NCBI GenBank assembly: GCA_902729315.2
Contig: LR746274.1
Span: 7,747,037 to 7,811,036 of the forward strand
Reading direction: 5' to 3'
DNA: 64,000 bases
DNA from: Spirodela intermedia
Taxonomy: Eukaryota; Streptophyta; Magnoliopsida; Alismatales; Araceae
The position numbers were made by a program, and so were the translations under genes. Under the pieces are notes generated by a model. That model saw only the letters and a program-made list of their open reading frames with translations. It did no database searches and was not told the DNA's origin. Positions 42,060-55,520 of this stretch are shown here, piece after piece (positions within the stretch are counted from its first letter, which is position 1; each line of letters starts with the position of its first letter).

Positions 42060-43010
42060 CTCTCTCCCTCTCGATATGTACATCTATATATTTCCATATA
42101 TTTCTCTCTGTATTTGTGTTTGAGCATCACGGCTAAAGTTTTTCGAATCAATACGGCGTTGTTTGTCATTTGTAAGCTTGAACGTTTGATGTCCAGTGAA
42201 TAACGTGCTTGCTGTCCTAAAGAACACGTTTTCCGATTACTTCTAATGGTGGTATGCGAATTATTTCATCTTCAGCAATAGCCATAGATTGATATTCGTA
42301 CACATAAGTTTAATGTTTCACAGTCTGAAAATCGTGGTCTTATGAAAACCCTTTGCCATGGGTTAATGGTTGAGTGCATCCGAAATGTTCACCATCGACA
42401 ATTATTTGACCTATATTCTAAGACTAATACTACTCATCACGTTAACCTTTAAGGATGAAATCCCAAAACAGTTAAAATTTAGCCTTACTGGAAAGCATGA
42501 CAGCAGACTGGAGCCTATTTACGAATAAATCATATGGCATACAACAACTTATGAATAAAATTAGTTTCTGATTGGAGGAGATGAAAACCTTTTGAAACTA
42601 CGAGGCTCTTGAGACTTCGTTTAAGGGCTTAAAATGCCTTTGATGATAAATGAGATGGGTCCCGTTTGCTTCTCTAGGCAACAACTATGTTTGACTACGC
42701 CAAGTGGCCGTTGCATAGAGCATATTTTCAGTCATGGCCTAAGAAACGGGACAGATTACGCAATTAAAACAATTGATGCAAACAAGGGCCGAATAAATTC
42801 ATGAGATACTTCGAGGTGTGCTTTAATGGTTATTATTTATTGCCTGGAAACCAGTACGGGTACTAGAATCTTATTGCAACGTTTTCTTTATGATTACGAC
42901 AAAACATCATCCAGCTGATGGAGAACTAAATAATCGGCCATTTATTCACCCATATCTACTTGAACATTGCCTTAGGCCCCAATTGAGAGAGCACGTTGCC
43001 GTCTCTTTAG
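42060..43010. other. Intergenic, no gene seen
   Basis: AT-rich spacer. No conserved frame, RNA signature or repeat end is recognised. Confidence 0.4.
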
Positions 43011-43012
43011 CC

Positions 43013-43180
43013 TCACATCTCCACGCTCTTGAAGGGGAACCTGTAGCTGTGGCAGGTTCCCTTGTCTAGAAATTTACTGTAATAGCCGTTGTTGCAGTTA
43101 CCGCCTCCTTCTCCTCCATGTACACGAAGTGGAAGCCGTGGTAGCTGCTGACGTCGAAACAGCCGCAGCCGAAGATGATT
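43013..43180 (-). pseudogene. Class II MiAMP1-like relic (3' part, frameshifted)
   Basis: Minus-strand reading gives FGCGCFDVSSYHGFHFVYME at about 43115-43174. A frame change follows, then a segment with NCNNGYYSKFLDKGTCHSY and FPFKSVEM before TGA at 43013-43015. By comparison with the 60 kb copy, about 16 bases are missing near 43107, which accounts for the shift. The Cys-Gly-Cys motif and the aromatic GFHFVY strand are hallmarks of MiAMP1-type peptides. No signal peptide or first strand is recognisable on the 5' side (43180-43260). It is in opposite orientation to the other copies. Confidence 0.7.
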
Positions 43181-43199
43181 CGATTTGGGTCTGGGGGTT

Positions 43200-45050
43200 A
43201 TGCCGGGTTTGAGTAGTAAAGCGCGCTCGTCCATGAAAATGCGAAAATCCATGGGTCGTCGAGTCGCGGATTCTTAATCTGTGGTCTTTCAAAACAGTAC
43301 TGAGAATTAAGTTGATCTTACTGAGAACATCTAGTCAAGGTGCATAGTGCATGGCACTACCTTTAATAGACCACCGATATGTGAAATAATTCTGATTGAA
43401 AATCTAGCGAAGCACTTGGTATTCAAAACGTTCGGTTCAGAGGCAAGGGAAAAGTTCCTGAGTTGATGTAAAGGCTCGTATTTCTCTTCATGTAGAGAGA
43501 TAAGTCCCACCCGCCGGAATCGTGAAATTTAGTTTGGAGATGTTGAGAGACTTGATCTTAAGCTGATACGGCTGGATCGAACGATCAGGCATAATAATAG
43601 TGAATGCGCAATAATGAGAGAGACAGAGAGAGGGAGAGAGAGAGAGATTCCTATGTACGCACTTGTAATCAATGAGAAAAGAAAAAATGTTTCATTGAAT
43701 GATTAATCTTTTTGGATGGATCTGGTCTGGTGTACGCCACAGTGTTTGACTTGGTTGATCTACATGAAGGAAACCCATAATCTCAGACCGGTCATAAAAT
43801 TGTATCATTCGTGAAGAAATAACTCTGTGGAATTTTGCTCATTTCCTTATACCTAAAACAGTTGAGTGCAGAGTTTTAGAAGATATCCAGAAATAGAGAT
43901 AGTAGAGGTGAGTGATGTACCAATGAAGACCAAGTGGTCAGAGATGAAGCAAAATTGGGCAGGTATGTTCATAAACAAATAACTGGTTGATAGGTAGGAC
44001 CTGTAGTCCTGTGTCCTGAGCTCTATTCAATTTCCAATATGCTCGACTAAAACCTCTTTTATGGGTTATATTGTTCGAAAATGTAACTCAAGGTAGTTCC
44101 ATTTATGAAATTTAGCATTATTATCCTCCATGAAGTACCCGTAGGTAAAATACGAGATGATAAGTAATGTTTATCACTACCTAGCTTTCTTTTTTGATAT
44201 CTGTGATCAGCTTTGATAAATACTCCTGTGTTTCTCGAATCTATCAATATTTTATGCTCTGGGTGAGGCCTTGGTACGTCTGGGAATGGCTTCCAAATCC
44301 TTGTTATTTTAAAGTCTAACTCTTGTTTATCAAGAGTACAATTTGTCATCATTGTCGGACTTGTATTGCTCTAATAGTGAGAATGTTCACTTCCTATGAT
44401 GAAATACAACCAAATAGTATAAATACCAAGAAGAAGATGGATGACAAATCTGCCACCCAGTTAAGTATGGATGAGCTTAAAATATCAAATGAAATATAAT
44501 GAATTTGACAAGATTGAATCTAAATGAAGAAAAATTAAAAAGTGATGAATCAAGATTTACATGGTTCAGGAAAATCTTCCTACATCCACGAAGAGAGATA
44601 AAGATCCTTTCAATGGGGAACATATTGAAAGAGAGCTAAGATAAATGCCAACCTAGTAATCTCATCGATATATTTTAATACATTCAATGTGTCATAAACA
44701 TGTAATATGAGAAAAATCACGAAGAAAAAAAAAATACAATTTTCATATGTGCCTCTCCTCTAATCATTTCAACATAAAGTTGTTAAACGTTTTTTTACAC
44801 TAACTAGGAGCTTGATTCAAACTATAAAAGAATCTCTTAATCTTGCAAGCAAAATTTTTAGTTTCCTATTAACAATTTTATTTTACATATATATACCTTT
44901 TTATCTAAATTTACATGCAAAAATACAAATTTTTATATCAAGTTTGTTGAATTCCATATAAATACTAAAACAAACATAACTCTAATTCAATAGTATTTTA
45001 CTAGAGGAAAGAAAACATTATGGATTTTAATATATTTTTCATAAATCTTA
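43200..45050. other. Intergenic with short GA run, no gene seen
   Basis: Contains a GA-rich run at about 43616-43646 and a minus-strand frame at 44059-44352 that I do not recognise. The last part may belong to the decayed Copia element that follows. Confidence 0.35.
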
Positions 45051-45059
45051 TTCTTACTA

Positions 45060-45720
45060 AAATAGTCTTACATTCAAATAGCTCTTATTACATTTTGGGC
45101 TGCACTTAGATAAACAAGAGGGGTTTGAATTGAGTTGGTTCTTAATTTTGACTTGAGTCAACTTATTTAATCCTTTAGGTGGTCAATAACATATTTTTTT
45201 GAGAAATAAATACCCCTTTCTTTTAGTGAGCAACTTCAGTACTTCGAGCAATGGAAGTATTTTAATTTTCATAACATCTTAATACCAAATTCTTCTAATA
45301 AACACCTACATAAATATTATTTGTTCCTTCTCATGATTCTGAGTTAGTATTATGCCATCTATATAGATTAGTAGAGCTGTGGTTTCCCCTAAAGGTGAAT
45401 GTCTAATAAATATAGTATGGTATTCATTACATTGTCTATAGTCAATCTTTCACATCACCTTTGTGAATCTCCCAAATCAAGTTCTTGATGTTTGCTTTAG
45501 CCTATATAGAGCTTTCTTTAGCATACATGCTACCATTGGAACTTGCCTTATATGCTTGAGAAATTTCCATAAAAATTTTCATATCAAGTTTTCCATGTAA
45601 ATAAATATTTATTGCATTGAACAATTATGTATCCCAATCATAATTAACAATTAAAGAAAGCAATATTTTAACAATATTGTTCATTACATTTGATGGAAAT
45701 GTTTGAAAAGAATTATCATT
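45060..45720 (-). mobile_element. Ty1/Copia reverse transcriptase relic
   Basis: The minus strand, read through stops and shifts, gives the classical Copia reverse-transcriptase order: a LLSLIVNYDWDT-like segment and INIYLHGKL near 45600-45680 (family form NAFLHGDL), then MLKKALYRLKQTSRT and FGRFTKVM (form LKKALYGLKQSPRAWF..F) near 45430-45525, then ALLIYIDGIILT near 45340-45390 (form LIVYVDDIILT, here with Gly for the second catalytic Asp). Multiple stops show it is dead. No LTRs are delimited. Confidence 0.8.
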
Positions 45721-46004
45721 TGAGTTTAGGTATAGGCTTTATCTACTAATATGACTTTATATCTATATATTGTTCCATGTACTTTATATTTAATTTTATA
45801 TACCTGATAATTATAAATTATTGGTTAATCTATGTATTAATATCTTATATATAGATGCTAATTAATAAATAGATAATATAATTATACCTATTATTGACTC
45901 ATTATGACATTCATAATATTTTATTATTTAAGTCATAATACATATTATTTATTTTATTTTATTTATATTACGAAACTAACCTCACTTTACTTTAATAAAG
46001 TTGT

Positions 46005-46912
46005 GGTGCTTCTCTCATATTTTCTTAATAATTATTTGATTGCAAAGCCTAAGGTGAGCTTTTATTATGAGTTGGAAGTAATGGAAAAGCCTAAGTCTTA
46101 TGCAGAGGGCCAACTTAATATATTTATGAGCCCAAGAGAGGGTGTCACCTTTGCCTAATCTATTTGGATCTAAAAAGACTATCAAGAGATGAGATTTAGG
46201 CCGTCAATCTTAGGGCGTCTTAAGATGAGATTAAGAGAAGGATTAGAGTAATACTCACATAGAAGAATTTGGGCCGTTCAATAAGAGTGTTGATTATTAA
46301 TCATAACCGTTTATTAGAGGGGCCTAATTCTCAAGAAGATTAAAGTATTTCACTCCCCTCTTAGAAGACACTTTTTGACTCTCTCTTTAGCCGTAGCTAG
46401 TCAAAGGAAATAAGAGGAAAATCAAGGCCTAGTCAATAGTATTCTTGTGCTCAAGATCATCGTGGAGAAGAGATTACCTAAAACACATCAAGATTGTCAT
46501 GGATCAAGCATCACTTGACTTAGGATTGATGAAGAACAAAGTTTGTATGAAATTCAGATTTGGGGCATTCTTGTAATCCTTCCCATAGATAGATTAACTC
46601 TCAATTTGAACTAGTTTTATCATTTATTCTATCATTTCATTGCGTTAGATCTATTCTCTCTATTTTTTTATACTTTCCATTTTTCTTGTCTTCAGCTTTT
46701 TTAGATTTAATTTTGCCCTTCACAATCTCAAATATATGTATATATCTATAAGCAATAAAATAAGTAAAATTCTTATTCTCATTACCCATACTCCTTGAGG
46801 ATTGACCCTTACTTATCCTAAACAGAAGAGTAAGGTTTTATAAATATTATTTACATGAACTTGATTGTATCATGATGACATATTTAACCTCTAAATCTAG
46901 TTCATCAATACT
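46005..46912 (-). mobile_element. Dispersed repeat of about 0.94 kb, copy 2 (inverted)
   Basis: Reverse complement of 20080-21020. Recognisable segments are CTCTCATATTTTCTTAATAATTATTTGATTGCAA at the left (matching the right end of copy 1), CTTAATATATTTATGAGCCCA in the middle, and TTTAACCTCTAAATCTAGTTCATCA at the right (matching the left end of copy 1). Divergence is moderate, so both insertions are not recent. Confidence 0.65.
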
Positions 46913-46914
46913 CT

Positions 46915-48480
46915 TCTAAAATATTTTTTTTTTATATTTATTTTGATAATTTGACAAGTGTTCACATTTGATTCATCTCTTCATTCATAACTTTTTTTTC
47001 ATTCTTCATGAGATAATGTCTTAGAGATATTTGATAGGATGAACGACGTGTTATGAGAAGAAATAATACTCTATATGAAGGAAATAAACATTTAAAAGAT
47101 TTATATTGCAAAATATTATACTTTGGATTTCCTAAACTTTTTTTCTTTCTTTCTTAAGAGCTAGATGTAAATTCTCTTGAGTTTCCTCTAGTAAAGAAGA
47201 TTGATTAGCCTTTTCTTAGATATTCTGAATGCCATGGCAAAGCCCACTAGGTAAAGGTTCCTCCATGACCATACTCGAAAGAGTATGTTATTCTAAATAT
47301 GATATTTTTAATATGAAGTTTACAATTTTTTTTCTTTATCATCATCTTTCAGCATATTTTTCCTTCAAGAGAAATATCCTTAGAGTTAAGAAATGGTTAA
47401 TGTTTTTTAAGAGTTACATCAATTAAAAAAAATTATTTCGTTAATATGATATGCTAGCACGTACATTCTTCATGTCCACGTATCCAATTAAATTATATTT
47501 TAATACACATGGATCAGGCTTTCCTTGGGCTTAATCCTAATTGTGGACATATCCCACATATTCAAAATCTTGGGAATCAAATTAGTCTTCAAGTGGACAC
47601 GATTTTAATAGGATGAAAGAACCTCTAATATGCTCTTAAATCACAAGACCCTAGTTGGTAAGTGATTTACGAGTTGAAACATCCATTATTAAAAATTCTC
47701 CTTAAAGAAAATTTGGTACATTTTCTTGAAATAGAAGTGCTCTTGCTACTTAATTATGTGTTCATCTTTGTTCCCTGCCACCTGATTCAATTGTGGGGTG
47801 TGATAACATGAAGAATCGTGAATAATTCTCCCATTTCAAAAAAATCACAAATTATCTAATTAATGTAATCCTTAGCATTTTTTGAGCTAATAATTATATT
47901 TGACATGTTACAATATGCAAAATCATGAATAATTCTCCATTTTCAAAAAAATCGTTAATGATTTGATTGATTTAATCATTAGTATTTCTTGAGCTAATAT
48001 TTTAAGAATTATCTTAAATTAATTCTTGATTAACAAGTAAGATTATTGAAGTACTTTGCCAACTTCAGTTGTGTAATTGAGTAAGTCTATGTAATTTATG
48101 AGTAATCATCTAAAAAAATCATGAATCATCTTAATCATAAGATATTGAGAGTAAATGAGTGTCTACAAAATGGGATATACAAAGTATTTTAAATTATGTG
48201 TGAATAATAAATTTTTTTCTTATATCAGCTATGATGATAGATTTTTACAAAATATCACTAAAAGAAATAAAAAATACAAAATTTCTTGATGTAGATGGCT
48301 CTTGGAAATACTTGATCTTGTCATCCCTCATTTCTTCATACTATGAATGACAAAGATTACACCATTTAATCAAGAATTTGACCCATAAATGTTTTCCATG
48401 AAAACTCTCACATTTTGTCAATAAATTTCTTTATACTTGGATGTGATATGGACCCAAAATCCTTCCTCTCCTCCCCCACC
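46915..48480. other. AT-rich intergenic, no gene seen
   Basis: Very AT-rich. A near-repeat of the phrase AATAATTCTCCxxTTTCAAAAAAATC occurs at about 47820 and 47930. A (CT)n run follows at about 48483-48517. Nothing else is supported. Confidence 0.4.
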
Positions 48481-48519
<39 letters not shown>

Positions 48520-48551
48520 CCCTCCCTTCCCCTCCCCTCCGGCTATGTTCT

Positions 48552-51480
48552 TGACGTGACTTAGTCGTTGTATAGTAAATCACGTAAATTTAAAATTTAT
48601 AAAACTAGAAAATACAAATTTTCAGATATTTAGAAGTATTTCTGAACAAATATATCAATTATAATTCAATAAAACTTCCAAAAATAGCAGTAATTTTCTA
48701 GGTTGATCACAAGGATGTAATATAATATCTGGTAATTATTCAGAATTTTCCTCAAAGAATAATATTTTCTATGAATTTTATACTAGTAAATGAAAAAGAA
48801 ATATATTTAAAATTCACAAAAAAGGGAAATAAGGGTGCGGACGTCAAGATGACATCAGCGCTTGGCGAACGCGAATTGGGCAGAAACAAAGTTCCACTCG
48901 ACAATTCTTACGTAAGCAATTACAAACGATTTAATTGATCAAATTAAGATCTGTAAAAGTCAGAAGAATCATAATTGAACGAAGTATATTTTGGTAAATT
49001 AAAATCATACAAATTATCACTAAATGAAGCATAAAGTAAGTTGAAAGCAGGAAAACAGAGTTCTCGCGTCGCAGCGGTGATGTGTCGACAATGCACCGAA
49101 ATCCGAAGCGTTCAGGAGGATAGTCGTGTAGTGTCCACGGCTTTAAAGGCTCTCCTTGGACAAGGATGATGTGGGCAATCTCTAGATCTCCTTGCAAAGT
49201 CTAGAGATCAATGAAATGGGTCGTCGAATCGTCTCCAGCGGCTGTCACCCAGAGGAGCGAAAAAACGGCGTGGCTCTTCGGTGGCTATCACCCAACGAAG
49301 AGGAGCTGGATGGAGGTGGTGCATGATAAGTCTTCATTATCATGAGTTAATAATTAGTAAATAATATAGTTTTAGCCTTAACTCGTGATAAATAGACTTA
49401 TAATTGTGTTAAAGTGTGAAAAGTGGTTTTCAGTTGATTAATGTGATTTTTTGGGTAATTATGTGATTTTATACGAATTTATCTGATTTTTACAGTCTTA
49501 CTTTTGAGATAAATGAAGAAAAAGAAATAAAAATATTGCAAAATGGGAGGACCCGCCGGCCAACCGGGCCCGCAAGCGGGTCGGAAGTGCAGTCGGGAGT
49601 AGCCGCGAGTAGAGGCTCGAGCGGCTTAGCTCGGACCGATAGGGGCACGTGTGCGCCACTCCCCTTCCACGTCACCGGTGGCCAGTCGGCTGAGGGGCAA
49701 GGAGTGGTCGTACACGCGAGAGAAGGGACTTTGCCTAAAAAGCTAACATTACTATATATTCGCCTGAAAAATCGGCGCACAACCGATGTGGGACTAAACC
49801 CGCGTCACACCTTCCTCAGAAGGGGGGGCGGACAACCAGTGCAAGTTCGAATCCTCCCAGAGTCAAAATTCATATATTTTTATCTGATTATCGCGACTTT
49901 CCTGTAGATCGCCGGTGAAGGATTAAGCAACCAGAATCGCTGGATCATCGGCAAAAATCTCGTCAACGCGATTCGCGGAGCATTGCTACTAAAATTGCTA
50001 AACGATTCGCGATAAAAGGATCGCGAATCCATCGAGTAAATCATCTCCGATTGATCGACGAACAAGCCGTCGTCGGGAAGAGGACGATCCGCCGGGAGAC
50101 GAGTTGCCACCTCCTGAGAGCGTACCAGATGCGATGAAGAGCCTCCTCTTGCTGCGCGGACCTGAGGATGAAGCTCCCTGACACGCGCCCCACCTCCATC
50201 CAACTCCTCTCCATCGGGTGACAGCCGCTGGAGAGCCGCAAAGTCGCCGTTTTTCCGCTCCGCCGAGTGACAGCCGCCAGAGACGACTTAGCGACCCATT
50301 TCATTGATCTCTAGACTTCGCGAGAAGATCTAGAGATTGGCCACGTCGTCTTTGTCCAAGGAGAGCCTTCGAGGCTGTGGACACTGCACAACGATCCTCC
50401 CGAACGCTCAGGATTCCGGTGCATCGCCGACGCATCGCCATCGCGACGCCGGAACTCTGTTTTCCTGCTTTAAACTTACTTTACACTTCATTTAGTGATA
50501 TTTCTTTGTGATTTTAATTTACCAAAATATACTTTGTTCTATTACGATTCTTCCGGCTTTTACAGATCTTAATTTGATTAATTAAATCATCTGTAATCAC
50601 TTACGTAAGAATCGTCGAGCGGAACTCTGTTTCCGTCCGATTCGCGTTCGCCGGGCGCTGATGTCATCCTGATGTCATCCTGAGCCTTTTTCGTGAATTT
50701 TAAATATATTTCCTTTTTATTTCCTAGTATAAAATTCATAAAAAATCGTATTCATTGAGAAAAATTCTGAATAATTATCAGATATTATATTACATCCCTG
50801 TGATTGACCTGGAAAATTACCGCTATTTTTGGAAGTTTTATTGAATCATAATTGATATATTTATTTAGAAATACTTCTAAATATCTGAAAATTCATATTT
50901 TCTAGTTTTATAAATTTTATATTTGCGTGATTTAATATACAACGACTGAGTCACATCAGTGCGCGTGTCAGGGAGCTTCATCCTTAGGTCCGCGCAGCAA
51001 GAGGAAGCTCTTCATCACATTTGGTACGCTCTCAAGAGGTGACGACTCATCTCCCGGTGGATCATCCTCTTCCCGACAATGGCTTGTTCGTCAATCAATT
51101 AGAGATGCTTTACTCGATGGATTCACGATCCTTTTATCGTGAATTGTTCAATAATTTTAGTAACAATGCTCCCATCGGTTCAAGCCGCTCGAGTCTCTGC
51201 TCGCGGCTCCTACACGACTACGCTTTCGACCACTTGCGGGCCCGGCTGGTCAACAGGCCCCCCATTTTGCTATATTTTTTTTTAAATTTTTTTTTCTTCA
51301 TTTATCTCAAAAGTAAGACTGTAAAAATTGTATAAAATCACATAATTACCTAAAAATTCACGTTAATTAACTGAAAACCACTTTTCACACTTTAACACAA
51401 ATCTAAGTCTATATATCATGAGTTAAGGCTAAAACTATATTATTTACTAATTATTAACACATGATAATGAAGACTTATCA
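48552..51480 (-). mobile_element. Outer solo LTR, split by a nested solo LTR; target duplication GTTCT
   Basis: Minus-oriented member of the 1.6 kb LTR family. It begins TGACGTGACTTAGTCG at 48552 and ends AATGAAGACTTATCA at 51480. GTTCT is present on both sides (48547-48551 and 51481-51485). It is interrupted by the plus-oriented LTR at 49324-50958. Without the insert only about 1.29 kb remains, because about 0.35 kb is missing near 51172 compared with the copies at 9.4 and 53.9 kb. Confidence 0.88.
49324..50958 (+). mobile_element. Nested solo LTR, 1635 bp, target duplication GTGCA/GTGCG
   Basis: Starts TGATAAGTCTTCATTATC and ends ACTGAGTCACATCA. It is flanked by GTGCA (49319-49323) and GTGCG (50959-50963), one base apart. 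The copy at 53892 shows the uninterrupted host sequence (GAGGTGGGGCGCGTG), which confirms insertion into a pre-existing LTR of the same family in the opposite orientation. Confidence 0.88.
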
Positions 51481-51489
51481 GTTCTTAGC

Positions 51490-52000
51490 TTTTCTTTTGT
51501 CGTAATCAGCATCTCGCAAGGAAGAGGAAGAAGAGACTTGAGCAATTAAATAGTGGCAAAATAAAGTCATCTAGAATGCTTTGATACTACGTTTGAGCCA
51601 CTGGGTTTACAAGTCGCTAGAGGAGGTGCCACTAGTGGCAAGAGAATGGTTGGCTTGCTAGAGATGGTAGAGAAAGAGAAAGGTGAAATGAAATATATTA
51701 ATTTAATGAGAAAATGGATAGAGGGACTTACACCAGTTTAACTTAATCCCTATCAAGATCCAATATAGTTGTGAATGGAAAGGATAAATATACAAATTAG
51801 AGAAGGATCTGAATATAATTGTAATATCTCTTTTTCTGATGGAAGCATTCGACTGTATGCATGTGGAACCCATTGTTTGAGAGTAGTCAGAACATTAAAG
51901 TACGAATGGGAAAGGAGCTTAAGGTTTCTTGAGATGAAGAGAGGTAAGGGCAGTGTTTTAAACAACATATCTATTAATATAGAAAAATGATAAGGATAAT
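51490..52000. other. Intergenic, no gene seen
   Basis: Contains an unremarkable frame at 51775-51990 that reads on both strands and resembles nothing I know. Confidence 0.35.
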
Positions 52001-52620
52001 CTATGAAACAATGATCTAGTGGTCGGATATGAAGGAAGTGATTTATGGATCTTCACTAAACTGAAGAGTCATTGATGGGCTAAATTTGAAGCAGAAATTG
52101 TTTCGGCTGAGCCTCATGCTCTTCCAATGGCTTTAGTAAACAATTTTTGATGGGTTATCTCTCCTTAACGTATCTCGTTGTATGATCTTAGCGTGGGGAG
52201 CGGGTGCAAGGTGATAGTTTTTGTTTAACAGCGAATATGACAAGCAAAACCAGCTAGTTTCCTGTCGGAAATTCTAGTAGGTTACCTAAATTGTCTCTTT
52301 CATCCGTAACGAATTTACGTATGAGGAGATTTTGATGTCTCTTTCATGATAGCGTTTGTTTTGCAATGGTCTTCCAATGCATCTTAGTTACAACCCAGAC
52401 TCTTATTTTAGAGTAAAGCGGGTTCCCACCCCTGACATGATTTCCTTTTACACGTTGAAGGGAACTGGAAATTGGTCGCAACCCGAATGTCGGGCATATC
52501 TACCTATAGATTAATATAATTATTTCTGAGTGCAAAGAAAATTTTGCGCATAAGTTTGGGGGACAGAAACTATGAAAGCCCTTGCAGATACAATGACATA
52601 AGCATTAAATTTGTACCCTA
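52000..52620 (+). repeat. Low-copy repeat X, copy 1
   Basis: Related to 56690-57450 in the same orientation. Shared phrases are TAGTGGTC followed by a (T/C)CTTC(A/G)(C/T)(A/T)AA segment, CTTCCAAT(G/T)GCTT(T/C)AGTA, CCAATGCATCT(T/C)AGTTACAA, and TGATTTTCCTTTTCACGTTG (in slightly altered form). It is diverged from the copy at 56.7 kb. The following stretch 52620-53890 shows nothing I can name. Confidence 0.55.
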
Positions 52621-53891
52621 TCTCAGAAATAAAAACTTGTTTCCATTTAGTGCTTTCTTATCTGCGTAAGCCAAGTTGTTTGCCTCTAATTAATTGAGTG
52701 ACCTATATTTTTATCTAACCCTAGTAAAACACAGATACTGATCATGTTTGTTTTAACCATATCAAAGAAGATTTATCTTTAGGGTTTATAAGCTTACACG
52801 GAACGATACCTAAAAACTGCTCCGGCGCATGTACACGTGCTATAGTATTTTGTACCTACTACCATTAAACAAGTTTCGCCACCATACTCTCCTCCCATAC
52901 AATATTTATGATTACAGGTACGTCTCACTGCCAGTTGAAAATTAAGTAACATTGTAGAACTCCCCGTTCAGAATATGATCTAGAGGACAGTAAATCAAGG
53001 ATGGAATAACGGGAACCCGGATCTTGACAAATAATGGGGAAAAAAATGGAAACAAAAATAGAAGATCTAAACTTAACAAAAGCAGTTTATCTGGGTAATA
53101 TCGGAAATTTGTAACAAGCATCCACTATTGTGAAAATGATTGTTGTTTGATATTATAAAGTCAGTTTCTATACGTTTAAGCAACTTGTATCAATTTTTTT
53201 AGTCTATTATGATATGTAACATTTCTGCCTCATGTTTATGAACTTCCACTTGCAGTCATAACTGCTTAGCGGCTCATTCGAGGCTCAATAAGGCAGAGTG
53301 TCAGAGGCTCACTTCGCCCCGAGTTGGTCCAAGAAGCAGAGATGTAAACTCTCATTAGATGGGAAGGGGAAATAAACTAACATCTTTGAATACTAATTGA
53401 GTTTTCGAATTTAGACCTAATTGCTGTCGATTTCTCAATCCTATGCGTGCATTCTCCATCTTGTAGTCCTTCTCTTCCTCTCTCTCTTGAGACGATAGAA
53501 ACAGGATGGCTTTTTTTGCAGGCACGACGAAGGAGATTAGCTACAGACCAGCTATTCTAGCAGGTACCCAGAACGAAGTTCGTTGTTCCCTACGGAAGAG
53601 AGGAAAGCATTGGATCTAGGAAGCCTAATCAATAGGCAAATAGAAGAGGGGAAGCCGCTAGATCTTGAAAGCAAACAGTGGAAGACGGCTAGAGACATGC
53701 GCTAGAAAACCTCTATAAAGTGCCATTTTTGTTATTTCACAATTGTTATCCATTTAGCGCAGCGCCCTGCATAGTAAGTGACTACCCCAACAAAATCATA
53801 CGCCTATCTTGGATAATAGACAGCCTATTAAGTTGGTTGATGAACTAGAGTTCATTCAGCATTGTAATCTTTGTAAATGCACTATTAGATC

Positions 53892-55520
53892 TGACGTGAC
53901 TTAGTCGTTGTATATTAAATCACGCAAATATAAAATTTATAAAACTAGAAAATACAAATTTTCAGATATTTAGAAGTATTTCTAAATAAATATATCAATT
54001 CTAATTCAATAAAACTTTCAAAAATAGCGATAATTTCCCAGGTCGACCATATGGATGTAATATAATATTTTGTAATTATTCAGATTTTTTCTCAATGAAT
54101 ACGATTTTCTATGAATTTTATACTAGGAAACGAAAAGGAAATATATTTAAAATTCACAAAAAAAAAGGAAATAAGGGTGCGGACGTCAGGATGATGTCAG
54201 CGTCTGGCGAACGCAAATCGGGCGGAAATAGAGTTCCGCCCGGCGATTCTTACGTAAGCGATTACAAATGATTTAATTAATCAAATTAAGATCTGTAAAA
54301 GCTGGAAGAATCATAATTGAACGAAGTATAGTTTGGTAAATTAAAATCACACAAAGTATCACTAAATGAAGCGTAAATTAAATTGAAAGTAGGAAAACAA
54401 AGTTCCGGCGTCGCGACGGCGATGCGTCAGCGATGCACCGGAATCCTGAGCGTTTGGGAGGATCGTCATGCAGTGTCCACGGCCTCGAAGGCTCTCCTTG
54501 GACAAAGACGACGTGAGCAATCTCTAGATCTTCTCGCAAAGTCTAGAGATTAATGAAATGGGTCGTCGAGTCGTCTCCGGCGGCTGTCACCTGGCGGAGC
54601 GGAAAAATGGCGACTTTGCAGCTCTCCGACGGCTATCACCTGACGAAGAGGAGTTGGATAGAGGTGGGGCGCGTGTTAGGGAGCTTCATCCTCAGGTCCG
54701 CGTAGCAAGAGGAGGCTCTTCATCGCATCTGGTACGCTCTCAGGAGGTGGCGACTCATCTCCTGGCGGATCGTCCTCTTCCCGACAATGGCTTGTTCGTC
54801 GATCAATCGGAGATGATTTACTCGATGGATTTGTGATCCTTTTATCGCGAATCGTTCAACAATTTTTGTAGCAATGCTCCGCGAATCGCGTTGACGAGAT
54901 TTTCGCCGATGATCCAGCGATTCTGGTTGCTTAATCCTTCACCGGCGATCTGCAGGAAAGTCATGATAATCAGATAAAAATATATGAATTTTGACTCTAG
55001 AAGGATTCGAACCCGCACCGGTTGTCTGCCCCTTCTGAGGAAGGTGTGACGCGGGTTTAGTTCCACATCGGTTGTGCGCCAATTTTTCAGGCGAATATAT
55101 AGTAATATTAGCTTTCTAAGCAAAGTCCCTTCTCTCGCATGTACGACCACTCCTTGCCCCACAGCCGGTTGGCCACCGGTGATGTGGAAGGGGAGTGGCG
55201 CACACGTGCCCCTATCAGTCCAAGCTGCTCGAGCCCCTGCTCGTGGCTACTCCTCGACTGAGCTTCCGACCCGCTTGCGGGCCCGGCTGGCCGGCGGGTC
55301 CCCCATTTTGCAATATTTTAGTTTTATTTCTTTTTCTTTATTTATCTCAAAAGTAAGACTATAAAAATCGTATAAAATCACATAATTACCCAAAAATTCA
55401 CGTTAATCAACTGAAAACCACATTTCACACTTTAACACAAATATAAGTCTATTTATCATGAGTTAAGGCTAAAACTATATTATTTACTAATTATTAACTC
55501 ATGATAATGAAGACTTATCA
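53892..55520 (-). mobile_element. Solo LTR, 1629 bp, target duplication AGATC/GGATC
   Basis: Minus-oriented member of the 1.6 kb LTR family. It starts TGACGTGACTTAGTCG and ends ATAATGAAGACTTATCA, flanked by AGATC (53887-53891) and GGATC (55521-55525), four of five bases alike. It is the uninterrupted reference for the split copy at 48552. Confidence 0.85.
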
